Below, piece after piece: positions 1 through 5,455 of a DNA stretch of 6,773 nt. Position numbers and translations under genes: made by a program. The stretch is from an uncultured Ruminococcus sp. (GTDB lineage: Bacteria; Bacillota; Clostridia; Oscillospirales; Acutalibacteraceae): positions 1-6,773 of the forward strand of contig CADCQO010000169.1 of assembly GCA_902803585.1 (NCBI GenBank). The letters are read 5' to 3'. The notes under the pieces are model-generated. The model worked only from the letters and a program-made list of their open reading frames with translations, was not told the origin of the DNA and ran no database searches. Positions within the stretch are counted from its first letter, which is position 1; the number at the start of each line of letters is the position of its first letter.

Positions 1-79
1 GCAGCTTGTCCTCAAAGTTCTTACGGTTCAGCCCTTTCAGGACAATTTCACCTAACTTTAACAATATGATTTCCTTCAT
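1..79 (-). CDS. thiI: tRNA 4-thiouridine synthase ThiI, N-terminal fragment
   Basis: Only the first 26 codons lie in the window; the gene runs off the left edge. The visible protein begins MKEIILLKLGEIVLKGLNR, which matches the conserved N-terminal strand of ThiI (the opening of the ferredoxin-like domain that precedes THUMP), where a KxGEixLKGxNR pattern is typical. ThiI adenylates U8 of tRNA and replaces its oxygen with sulfur taken as persulfide from a cysteine desulfurase; in some bacteria it also serves thiazole synthesis. The ATG at 79-77 is preceded by an AAAAGGAG ribosome binding site 7 nt away. It lies 53 bp downstream of a cysteine desulfurase gene on the same strand, the usual pairing for this family, so co-transcription is likely. 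The catalytic domain cannot be examined here. Confidence 0.88.
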   Translation of the reverse strand, partial: MKEIILLKLGEIVLKGLNRKNFEDKL

Positions 80-132
80 GCTTTTACTCCTTTTCCTGAC
101 ACTTGAAAGTTCCAAAGAGAAGTGTAGCACTT

Positions 133-1269
133 TTATCGGCTTCTTGCAAGTGTCTTATGTGCATTTGCCAATTCTTCACAAAATATATCAATGTCTTTTC
201 TGGTATTATAGCGGGAAAAACTGACCCTGACGGCGGAGTCAATCCGTTCCTGCGGCAGTCCCATCGCAGAAAGCACATGGCTTTTCTGTCCTTTGGCACA
301 CGCCGACCCGCTCGATACATAAATACCCTTCTGCGCCAGTGCGTGGAGCATCGTTTCAGAGCGGATTCCTACTGCCGAAAAATTCAGAATATACGGCAGA
401 CAGTCGTCCGGAGAATTGATAACGACATTTTCCAGCTTTTGGAGCTGTTCACGGCAGCGGGTATGCAGTTCTTTCATATACGCCAGTTCTTCCTGAAAAT
501 CAGGAAGCACCCGCACCGCTTCTCCCATTGCACACAATGAAGCAATGGGCTCTGTGCCGGGGCGCAGCCTTTTTTCCTGTTCCCCGCCGTAATGCAGAGG
601 CAGTATGCGCACGCCCTTCCGCAGATAAAGTGCGCCTGCGCCCTTTGGTGCGTGAATTTTATGGGCGCTGATACTCAGCAGGTCGATGCCAATTTTTCTG
701 GGTTTCAGCGGCATTTTGCCGAATGCCTGCACTCCGTCAACATGGAAAAGCGCAGGTGAACCGGCTCTGTCAATGATTTTTCTCACCGCTTCTATCGGCT
801 GGACAGCTCCCGTTTCATTGTTGACCGCCATCATACTGACCAGAACCGTGTTTCTGTCGATGGCTGCCGCCAGTTCCTCTCTGCGGATACAGCCCTTTTC
901 ATCGGGCAGCAAACAGATGACCTCAAAGCCCTGCTTTTCCAGTTCCTGCGCCGCCGCCAGAACAGAAGAATGTTCAATCGCTGTCGTGACAATCTTCTTT
1001 CCCCGGCGTTTCAGCGCACCAGCCGCTCCGAACACCGCCATGTTGTTGCTTTCCGTACCGCCTGAAGTGAAAATGATTTCTTCCTTCTCTGCACCCAGCA
1101 TACCGGCAATGCGCTCTCTTGCTGTATCCATTTCTTTCTGTGCCAGAAAGCCCATTGTATGCAGGGACGAAGGGTTGCCGTAGATTTCCGTCATCATTTG
1201 CAGTGCTTTCTGTGCGGCCTCCGGACACACTGCCGTTGTCGCACTGTTATCAAGATAAATTTCTTTCAA
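133..1269 (-). CDS. Cysteine desulfurase (NifS/IscS family, ThiI-associated)
   Basis: PLP-dependent enzyme that converts cysteine to alanine and carries the sulfur as a persulfide; the likely acceptor is ThiI, encoded next, and possibly Fe-S assembly. Fold type I aminotransferase features are all visible. Counting from the TTG start, they are the N-terminal IYLDNSATT, TSGGTESNN near 69, IEHSSV with the cofactor-stacking His near 100, HVDGVQ with the PLP-nitrogen Asp near 178, and SAHKIHAPKG with the Schiff-base Lys near 204. The catalytic loop SSGSAC has its Cys near 324. Length of about 378 residues is normal. The reading frame could begin at a GTG at 1278, but that GTG is itself part of a GGGTGAT Shine-Dalgarno placed 5 nt before a TTG at 1269-1267, so I chose TTG (protein MKEIYLDNSATT...). 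The 53-bp gap to thiI shows no terminator. No residue needed for activity appears to be missing. The exact subfamily symbol (nifZ, iscS, nifS) cannot be settled from sequence alone. Confidence 0.93.
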   Translation of the reverse strand: MKEIYLDNSATTAVCPEAAQKALQMMTEIYGNPSSLHTMGFLAQKEMDTARERIAGMLGAEKEEIIFTSGGTESNNMAVFGAAGALKRRGKKIVTTAIEHSSVLAAAQELEKQGFEVICLLPDEKGCIRREELAAAIDRNTVLVSMMAVNNETGAVQPIEAVRKIIDRAGSPALFHVDGVQAFGKMPLKPRKIGIDLLSISAHKIHAPKGAGALYLRKGVRILPLHYGGEQEKRLRPGTEPIASLCAMGEAVRVLPDFQEELAYMKELHTRCREQLQKLENVVINSPDDCLPYILNFSAVGIRSETMLHALAQKGIYVSSGSACAKGQKSHVLSAMGLPQERIDSAVRVSFSRYNTRKDIDIFCEELANAHKTLARSR

Positions 1270-1273
1270 AAAA

Positions 1274-1280
1274 ATCACCC
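1274..1280 (-). promoter_or_regulatory. Ribosome binding site that fixes a TTG start for the cysteine desulfurase
   Basis: On the minus strand GGGTGAT is followed by five T residues and TTG. GGTGAT pairs with the 5' part of the anti-Shine-Dalgarno region (complement of AAGGAGGTGATC), and this register suits a 5-nt spacer. The in-frame GTG at 1278-1276 lies within this site and has only AT-rich sequence upstream. Confidence 0.6.
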
Positions 1281-1352
1281 GAAAAATTTATAAATTTCAT
1301 CGCTTTGCGGCAAACTATTGTATATCAATTCTCACCGAAAGGATGTTATATC
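1279..1352. other. Divergent intergenic region between the cysteine desulfurase gene and spoVAC
   Basis: This 74-bp AT-rich spacer must hold or border the start signals for both directions. I find no convincing sigma-A promoter for the leftward operon: hexamers such as TACAAT at 1322-1317 lack a matching -35. For spoVAC, a sigma-G-type -10 would be expected. TATTGTA at 1316-1322 is one mismatch from CATnnTA but has no good -35 at the right distance. The spoVAC ribosome binding site (GAAAGGATG, 1337-1345) is clear. Confidence 0.4.
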
Positions 1353-1805
1353 ATGAATTTCTCTCAGGAACGCTATGCCCGTATGGTGAAGCGGGCTTCT
1401 CCTGACAGCAGTCTTCTCAAAAACTGCATGGCCGCCTTTTTTACGGGCGGTCTTATCTGTGCTGTCGGTCAGGGAATGACAGAACTCTATCAATCCTTTT
1501 TCAATCTTTCTCTGCAGGATGCCCGCTGTGCCACGAGCATTACTTTAGTAGCGCTCTCCGCCATTCTTACCGGTCTGAGCCTTTACGATAATATCGCCAG
1601 ATTCGCCGGTGCGGGTACATTAGTGCCTATTACCGGCTTTGCCAACGCTGTTGTTGCTCCTGCCATCGAATTCAAAAGCGAAGGGCTTGTGATGGGACTC
1701 GGTGCAAAATTATTTGTGATCGCCGGCCCTGTCATCGTTTACGGCACAGCCGCCTCCGTCCTTTACGGGCTGATACTTTATATGGTACGCGCTTTTTCGG
1801 GATAA
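1353..1805 (+). CDS. spoVAC: Stage V sporulation protein AC (SpoVAC)
   Basis: SpoVAC is an integral inner-membrane protein of the forespore, part of the SpoVA channel that moves Ca-dipicolinic acid into the developing spore and out on germination; the B. subtilis protein alone behaves as a mechanosensitive channel. The 150-residue product is the same length as the B. subtilis protein. It shows the family signatures FFTGGLICAVGQG (29-41), LTGLSLYDNIARFAGAG (72-88), VPITGFANAV (91-100) and EFKSEGLVMG (106-115). Hydrophobic segments lie near 26-47, 62-78 and 116-145, with a basic N-terminus (YARMVKR). The length and the N-terminal extension before the first membrane segment favour SpoVAC over its shorter paralogue SpoVAEb. 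The frame is open upstream to 1119, but ATG 1353 has the only good ribosome binding site and matches the family N-terminus. The partners spoVAD and spoVAE, normally immediately downstream, are absent here. Confidence 0.93.
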   Translation: MNFSQERYARMVKRASPDSSLLKNCMAAFFTGGLICAVGQGMTELYQSFFNLSLQDARCATSITLVALSAILTGLSLYDNIARFAGAGTLVPITGFANAVVAPAIEFKSEGLVMGLGAKLFVIAGPVIVYGTAASVLYGLILYMVRAFSG

Positions 1806-1864
1806 AGAAAAAATTGCGGCCGGTCTGTTTTCCTGTACTGAAGTCCGGCAGCAAAAACGCCCCG

Positions 1865-1892
1865 CTGAAAGAGCGGTAAACCTTTGTATAAT
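1865..1892 (+). promoter_or_regulatory. Candidate distal promoter upstream of the flavoprotein-rubredoxin gene
   Basis: A perfect -10 hexamer TATAAT (1887-1892) lies 16 bp after CTGAAA (1865-1870), which matches TTGACA at four of six positions. Initiation near 1899 would give a leader of about 185 nt before the next gene. The -35 is mediocre, so this may be a secondary start or chance. Confidence 0.35.
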
Positions 1893-1898
1893 GGCAAA

Positions 1899-1932
1899 TT
1901 CGATGGGAAATCCAAAAAATTCCTCCATCGAA
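1899..1932. repeat. Inverted repeat with 8-bp perfect arms
   Basis: TTCGATGG (1899-1906) is the exact reverse complement of CCATCGAA (1925-1932), separated by 18 nt. It sits where a transcript from the TATAAT at 1887-1892 would begin. It has no following T-run (ACCTGCTGCC follows), so it is not an obvious terminator for spoVAC. A nested short palindrome, CTGTCTGACAGAC (1946-1958), follows shortly after. Function is unknown. Confidence 0.4.
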
Positions 1933-2022
1933 CAACCTGCTGCCCCTGTCTGACAGACTGCATTGGAAAAAACAGCCAAAAGATCACCTGTAAGTTTTAA
2001 ATATCGTTTTTCACAAAATTTC

Positions 2023-2051
2023 TTGTAAAACAACGAAAGATATGGTATGAT
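2023..2051 (+). promoter_or_regulatory. Sigma-A-type promoter for the flavoprotein-rubredoxin gene
   Basis: TTGTAA (2023-2028), a 17-bp spacer, then TATGAT (2046-2051) with a TGG extended -10 just before it. Transcription should start near 2058, leaving a short leader of about 27 nt that contains the AGGGGG ribosome binding site (2071-2076). An imperfect inverted repeat (2007-2016 with 2023-2032, 8 of 10 matching, 6-nt centre) overlaps the -35 and could be an operator. Confidence 0.72.
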
Positions 2052-2084
2052 AGGTGGTAAGATGTCATTAAGGGGGATTTGTGT

Positions 2085-2732
2085 ATGTATGATAAAATTC
2101 TGACTTCTTTGTCCTACGGAATGTGTGCTGTCGGAGCAAGAGGCGCTGCCTGTGCAAACGCCTGTATCGTCAATACAGTGGTGCAGGTTTCTTCCTATCC
2201 CATGACCATAGCCGTCAGTATCAACCACAGCAACTTTACCAATGAGTGCATCAAGCACAGCGGAATGTTCACTGTCAGTGTCCTTTCCGAAAATACTTCC
2301 GGTGCTGTCATTGGTGCGCTGGGCTTTACCTCCGGTCGGGACGGCAGCAAACTCCAGAACGTCCGGCACAAGATTCTGCAGGAGGGCGCACCCGTTATTC
2401 AGGAGGACATTTGCTGCTGGTTCCTTTGCAAAGTCGTGCACTCCGTTGAAACGGTCACCCACACTATTTTCATCGCTGAACCGATTGCCGGCAGCGAGTC
2501 CATCAAGGGCAAACCCATGACCTACGAATTTTATACCAATGTCATCAAGGGAAAAGCCCCGAAATATGCGCCGACCTATATTGCCGAAGAAGAAGAAAAG
2601 CCTGAGCGCCATACCTGCACGATCTGCAAGTTTGACTATATCAACCCGCTGATTCCCTTTGAAGAACTGCCCGACAGCTGGATCTGCCCCATTTGCGGCG
2701 CGCCGAAATCGGTCTTTCGCAAGATGGAATAA
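2085..2732 (+). CDS. Flavin reductase-like protein fused to a C-terminal rubredoxin domain (high-molecular-weight rubredoxin type)
   Basis: A 215-residue two-domain redox protein. Residues 1 to about 160 form an FMN-binding split-barrel flavin reductase-like domain ([44 protein letters not shown], and the helper segment [10 protein letters not shown]). After an acidic linker (AEEEEKPE) the tail is a rubredoxin-like iron site with Cys178, Cys181, Cys201 and Cys204 and the typical [20 protein letters not shown]. The same architecture occurs in Moorella thermoacetica Hrb, which passes electrons from NADH to a flavodiiron protein for O2/NO reduction; a similar role is inferred. No flavodiiron gene is in view. 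The rubredoxin loop is short: 19 residues between the CxxC pairs instead of about 29, and the Gly usual after the first CxxC is Lys. ATG 2085 sits 8 nt after AGGGGG; an in-frame TTG at 2079 is too close to that site. Confidence 0.88.
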   Translation: MYDKILTSLSYGMCAVGARGAACANACIVNTVVQVSSYPMTIAVSINHSNFTNECIKHSGMFTVSVLSENTSGAVIGALGFTSGRDGSKLQNVRHKILQEGAPVIQEDICCWFLCKVVHSVETVTHTIFIAEPIAGSESIKGKPMTYEFYTNVIKGKAPKYAPTYIAEEEEKPERHTCTICKFDYINPLIPFEELPDSWICPICGAPKSVFRKME

Positions 2733-2755
2733 CAGCTGTCCGGTTTAGTGATACC

Positions 2756-2784
2756 ATTCTATCACACTGTAGCAGCAATGTCAA
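2756..2784 (-). promoter_or_regulatory. Near-consensus leftward promoter sequence between the flavoprotein-rubredoxin gene and nadA
   Basis: Read on the minus strand, a perfect TTGACA (2784-2779) is followed by a 17-bp spacer and TAGAAT (2761-2756), one mismatch from TATAAT. It would fire toward the 3' end of the flavoprotein-rubredoxin gene, giving antisense RNA from about 2749. No plausible leftward gene follows. The -10 lies within a GTGATA/TATCAC inverted repeat (2748-2753 and 2760-2765). It may be a real antisense promoter or a by-product of the repeat structure around it. Confidence 0.4.
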
Positions 2785-2818
2785 GTATACTTGTCAAAAT
2801 TCATTTTATACTTGACAT
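2778..2818. repeat. Repeated half sites forming a candidate operator upstream of nadA
   Basis: ATGTCAAGTATA (2778-2789) and TATACTTGACAT (2807-2818) are perfect 12-bp inverted repeats separated by 17 bp. Overlapping them, CAAGTATACTTG (2782-2793) is a 12-bp palindrome, and TATACTTGTCA (2786-2796) recurs as TATACTTGACA (2807-2817), an 11-bp direct repeat with one mismatch and a 21-bp period, two helical turns. The layout suits cooperative binding of a dimeric regulator. An NAD-biosynthesis repressor such as NiaR is a natural guess given nadA downstream, but I cannot confirm its motif from memory. Confidence 0.5.
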
Positions 2819-2923
2819 CAAGTTTTCCCCTCCACGAACCGGAAGGTTTCCGATACCGGATATTCGCACAGCTGAAGGGAAATATATCGCCCCTGAACCT
2901 TGAACAGAAACGGAATGATAAAT

Positions 2924-3841
2924 ATGAATATGAAAGAAATGCAGGCGGAAATACTTCGCCTGAAAAAAGAAAAAGATATCTGTATCCTTGCACACAGCTA
3001 TCAGGCACACGAAATTTTAGAAATCGCTGACTATACGGGAGATTCCTTTGCCCTGAGCAAACTTGCTGCCAAAGCCCCCAACCAGACAATGCTGCTGTGC
3101 GGTGTGCGCTTTATGGCGGAAACCGTCAAGATTCTTTCCCCCGAAAAGAAAGTCCTGCTTTCCAATCCGATCGCAGGCTGTCCCATGGCGGAACAGTTCG
3201 ACAAAGAAGCCATTCTCCGCTTTCAAGCCGAAAATCCTTCCTGCACTGTCGTTGCCTATATCAACACTACTGCTGAACTCAAAACTGTCTGCGATGTGTG
3301 CGTTACATCGTCCTCAGCAATCCAGATTGTCAGCAAACTGAAAAATCCCGATATTCTGTTTATTCCAGACTGTAATCTCGGTTCTTTTGTCGCAAAGAAA
3401 CTTCCCGACAAGAATATCAGGCTTTTGCAGGGCGGCTGTCCTGTTCATGCCGCCGTTACCGCCGAACAGGCTGCAAAGGCAAAAGCCGCTCACCCTGATG
3501 CACTCCTGCTTGTTCACCCTGAGTGTGTTCCTGCCGTTGCGGAAGCTGCCGATTATATAGGCTCTACCAGCGGCATTATGGACTTTGCCGTTAAATCTGA
3601 CTGCAAAGAATTTATCATCGGCACAGAAAACAGCATTGCCGAACATCTCCAGTATCTCTGTCCCGACAAGAAGTTCTATCTCCTGTCAAAGTCTTTGATC
3701 TGTCAGGACATGAAAGCAACAACCCTTGCGGACGTTCTCAGCTGCTGCAGCGGTACAGGCGGAGAGGAAATCCTTCTTGACGCTGACACCCTTACAAAAG
3801 CCCGCTCCTGCATCGACAAAATGATAGAGCTGGGCGGTTAA
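2924..3841 (+). CDS. nadA: Quinolinate synthase NadA
   Basis: NadA condenses iminoaspartate (from NadB) with dihydroxyacetone phosphate to quinolinate in de novo NAD synthesis, in the cytoplasm, using one oxygen-sensitive 4Fe-4S cluster. The 305-residue product has normal length and the threefold repeated NadA layout. The three cluster cysteines are visible as Cys86 (NPIAGCPMAE), Cys172 (QGGCPVHA) and Cys260 (SLICQDMK). Substrate-site motifs include ILAHSYQ (His24, Tyr26), DYTGDSF (38-42), CGVRFMAET (59-67), VTSSSA (127-132), PDCNLG (148-153) and HPEC (Glu199). AHSYQ has Ser where Tyr or Asn is common. The ATG at 2924 follows a modest GGAATGAT ribosome site; a second ATG at 2930 is possible, while an upstream in-frame TTG at 2900 lacks one. 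nadB and nadC are not adjacent, which is less common than a nadABC cluster. The gene stands alone between a regulatory-looking gap and a terminator. Confidence 0.96.
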   Translation: MNMKEMQAEILRLKKEKDICILAHSYQAHEILEIADYTGDSFALSKLAAKAPNQTMLLCGVRFMAETVKILSPEKKVLLSNPIAGCPMAEQFDKEAILRFQAENPSCTVVAYINTTAELKTVCDVCVTSSSAIQIVSKLKNPDILFIPDCNLGSFVAKKLPDKNIRLLQGGCPVHAAVTAEQAAKAKAAHPDALLLVHPECVPAVAEAADYIGSTSGIMDFAVKSDCKEFIIGTENSIAEHLQYLCPDKKFYLLSKSLICQDMKATTLADVLSCCSGTGGEEILLDADTLTKARSCIDKMIELGG

Positions 3842-3858
3842 TATCCAAAAGAAACCGA

Positions 3859-3900
3859 AAAGCATACTGTTCATCGTGACAGTATGCTTTGTTTTTTTTT
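3859..3900 (+). terminator. Rho-independent terminator of nadA, possibly bidirectional
   Basis: AAAGCATACTGT (3859-3870) pairs perfectly with ACAGTATGCTTT (3879-3890) across an 8-nt loop, followed by G and nine T residues (3892-3900). It begins 17 bp after the nadA stop. Read from the minus strand the same stem is followed by TTTTCGGTTTCTTTT, so it probably also ends the converging glycosylase transcript, whose stop codon is at 3931. Confidence 0.92.
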
Positions 3901-3930
3901 CAAAAGCGTCTTTCGGAAAAGTGCCGCTTT

Positions 3931-4758
3931 CTACCTGCCGCTGCGTGTTCTCATATAGTGAAAGATGTACTGCTGGGCAATGCCGGCGTATGTACCGAGT
4001 GACGGCACAGAAATGCCGGAAAATTCCGAAGAAAGGGCTTTTTTGATCCACACATCTGCCGGAAAAGCTTCTGTACGGTGCAGACCATACAACAGCGTAC
4101 ATTCCGCTACTTTTGCACCCACTCCGACAATCTGCATCAGTTCTTTCCGGCACTCATCTATGGGGGCAGTATAAAGCGGGTACAAATCAATCTGCCCTGA
4201 TGACACCTTTCGGGCAGCGTCCAGAATATATCTCGCCCGAAAGCCTGCCCGAAGCGGTGCCAGTTCCTCCACGCTTTTTTCTGCGAGTACTTCTGCCGCA
4301 GGAAATGTATAACCGCTGCCGCATTTTTTTCCGAAAGCCGCACAAAGACGGCTGATGATGCCCCTGATGCGTGGAATATTGTTATTCTGCGAGAGAATGA
4401 AGGAACAAAGCGTTTCCCAGGGATCCTGACGTAAAATCCGGATACCGTCAATGCTTTCAACCGCCGGTTTCAATAACGGACATCTTTCTGCAAGCTCCGC
4501 ACGGATTTGCCGGTAATCGGCAGACAAATCGAAATACGGCAGCCATATCGTTTCAAATTCCTGTACGGTGCAGTGTTCTATCGTGATGCTGCCGTCCTGT
4601 GCAAAGACACGCACCTCTTTTTCTCCCACAATTCCTGTATACGAACCGTCAGAAGCCCTGTCCCACCGAAAACACTGACCGCATTCAAAGGTATTTGTCA
4701 GGTCAAAACAATCCTCTGTCCTCACTGTTACACCATTCACTGATGCTTTTACTTCCAT
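3931..4758 (-). CDS. ogg: 8-oxoguanine DNA glycosylase/AP lyase (OGG1 type)
   Basis: Base-excision repair enzyme that removes 8-oxoguanine paired with C and nicks the abasic site. The 275-residue protein has the three OGG1-type parts: an N-terminal TBP-like domain with FECGQCFRWDR (25-34), a helical domain with SFILSQNNNIPRIRGI (119-134, compare the SSNNNI motif of OGG1), and a helix-hairpin-helix with QIVGVGAKVAECTLLYG (209-225). The last carries the catalytic Lys216 and is followed by FPADVWIKK with the catalytic Asp235. Length matches bacterial OGG1 proteins such as that of Clostridium acetobutylicum. An AAGGATG ribosome site overlapping the end of yunB stands 9 nt before ATG 4758; a GTG one codon earlier (4761) is also possible. 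The gene starts only 15 bp after the yunB stop, so it is very likely co-transcribed with it. Confidence 0.93.
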   Translation of the reverse strand: MEVKASVNGVTVRTEDCFDLTNTFECGQCFRWDRASDGSYTGIVGEKEVRVFAQDGSITIEHCTVQEFETIWLPYFDLSADYRQIRAELAERCPLLKPAVESIDGIRILRQDPWETLCSFILSQNNNIPRIRGIISRLCAAFGKKCGSGYTFPAAEVLAEKSVEELAPLRAGFRARYILDAARKVSSGQIDLYPLYTAPIDECRKELMQIVGVGAKVAECTLLYGLHRTEAFPADVWIKKALSSEFSGISVPSLGTYAGIAQQYIFHYMRTRSGR

Positions 4759-4773
4759 CACTTCACATCCTTA

Positions 4774-5406
4774 TTACGCATAACTGCCGCGCAGCACCAT
4801 TCCGGAGGGAACATTTCCCACAATGACCGTTTCCCCTATCAGAACAGAGGTCTGCACCGTTGTTGACACCGCATTCATCGGCATAATAATATTGACTTCG
4901 GCGGATACATTCAGAGTCAGTTTATGCACCGTCTGATTGATGCCGCCCTGTTCAAAGGTACTTGCAAAGTCGCTGTAAACATTGCCGGAAAGGGAGATCA
5001 TCAGCGGAACAGAAGGCCCCATTCCGCTCAGGATTTCCCCTCCGATAATCGTTCCTATCGGTATATTTGCCTGATAATTCTGTATGCCTGCCAGATTTTC
5101 CTGAATCCGGAGAGTAATGTCGTTTTTCAGACGATTGACAAGTACCGTATCGGACTGAACAGAAGTAACGGTATTTTCCTGTGAATAGGTCACCGTTTCA
5201 AGCTGTTCGGTCTGTATGCCCGATTCTGCCAGTATTTCGCTGACGCTCCGGTTAATGACTGCTGTTGCAATCGACTGTGCATGAATCACTGCTACGGAAG
5301 CGGTCACCGGTTTCAGCCGCATTTCAAAAAACAGGACAATAAGTACCAGCACCGCCGTCAGTATCCACAGCCGTGCGGGATGCCGCTTCTTTTTTCTGAC
5401 ACGCAT
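4774..5406 (-). CDS. yunB: Sporulation protein YunB
   Basis: YunB is a sporulation protein of the sigma-E (mother-cell) regulon in B. subtilis; its molecular role is not well defined. The 210-residue product has a very basic N-terminus (MRVRKKKRHPAR), one membrane anchor at about 13-27, and a large extracytoplasmic part. Family hallmarks are AQSIATAVINRSV (43-55), the IPIGTIIGGEILSGMGPSVP segment (115-134), the GNVYSDF strand (141-147), HKLTLNVSAEVNIIMP (161-176) and a C-terminal VGNVPSGM (196-203). It lacks the longer low-complexity tail of the Bacillus protein. ATG 5406 is chosen because GGGGGGA stands 4 nt upstream and the membrane anchor follows at the usual distance; the frame stays open to 5490 but that would overlap the preceding gene. 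It ends in a tandem TAATAA that merges with the ribosome site of the glycosylase gene. Confidence 0.85.
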   Translation of the reverse strand: MRVRKKKRHPARLWILTAVLVLIVLFFEMRLKPVTASVAVIHAQSIATAVINRSVSEILAESGIQTEQLETVTYSQENTVTSVQSDTVLVNRLKNDITLRIQENLAGIQNYQANIPIGTIIGGEILSGMGPSVPLMISLSGNVYSDFASTFEQGGINQTVHKLTLNVSAEVNIIMPMNAVSTTVQTSVLIGETVIVGNVPSGMVLRGSYA

Positions 5407-5411
5407 AAAAT

Positions 5412-5439
5412 CCCCCCTGTATACATCATACACAGGGGG
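5412..5439 (-). promoter_or_regulatory. Hairpin that sequesters the yunB ribosome binding site (or weak terminator)
   Basis: In minus-strand RNA, CCCCCUGU (5439-5432) pairs perfectly with ACAGGGGG (5420-5413) over an 11-nt loop. The 3' arm is the yunB Shine-Dalgarno run, which ends at 5412 and is 5 nt before AUG. The hairpin begins 16 nt after the stop codon of the upstream GGDEF gene. Only UUUU follows, so it is a poor intrinsic terminator; blocking translation of read-through RNA is an alternative role. Confidence 0.6.
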
Positions 5440-5455
5440 AGAAAAATGGTGCATA

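Noticed and set aside
103..540. 145-codon plus-strand frame
   Set aside because: Shadow of the C-terminal half of the cysteine desulfurase; cysteine-, arginine- and phenylalanine-rich with no motif.
1119..1352. Upstream extension of the spoVAC frame
   Set aside because: It overlaps the cysteine desulfurase gene on the other strand, has no family similarity, and ATG 1353 has a good ribosome site and the correct family length.
1825..1880. GC-rich short stems (GCCGG/CCGGC and CCGCT/AGCGG) as a spoVAC terminator
   Set aside because: The stems are only 5 bp and neither is followed by a plus-strand T-run, so I cannot call a terminator.
1891..1953. 20-codon ORF starting MANSMGNP
   Set aside because: Its ATG overlaps the TATAAT hexamer and has no ribosome binding site; nothing beyond an open frame supports it.
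1710..2612. 300-codon open frame on the minus strand
   Set aside because: It lies opposite spoVAC's end, the gap and the flavoprotein-rubredoxin gene. It has no ribosome binding site and no recognisable motif, while the plus-strand frame shows clear flavin reductase and rubredoxin signatures.
2839..2865. Small hairpins around CGGAAGGTTTCCG in the nadA leader as a riboswitch
   Set aside because: The stems are 4-5 bp, no known riboswitch consensus is recognisable, and there is too little structure to support a call.
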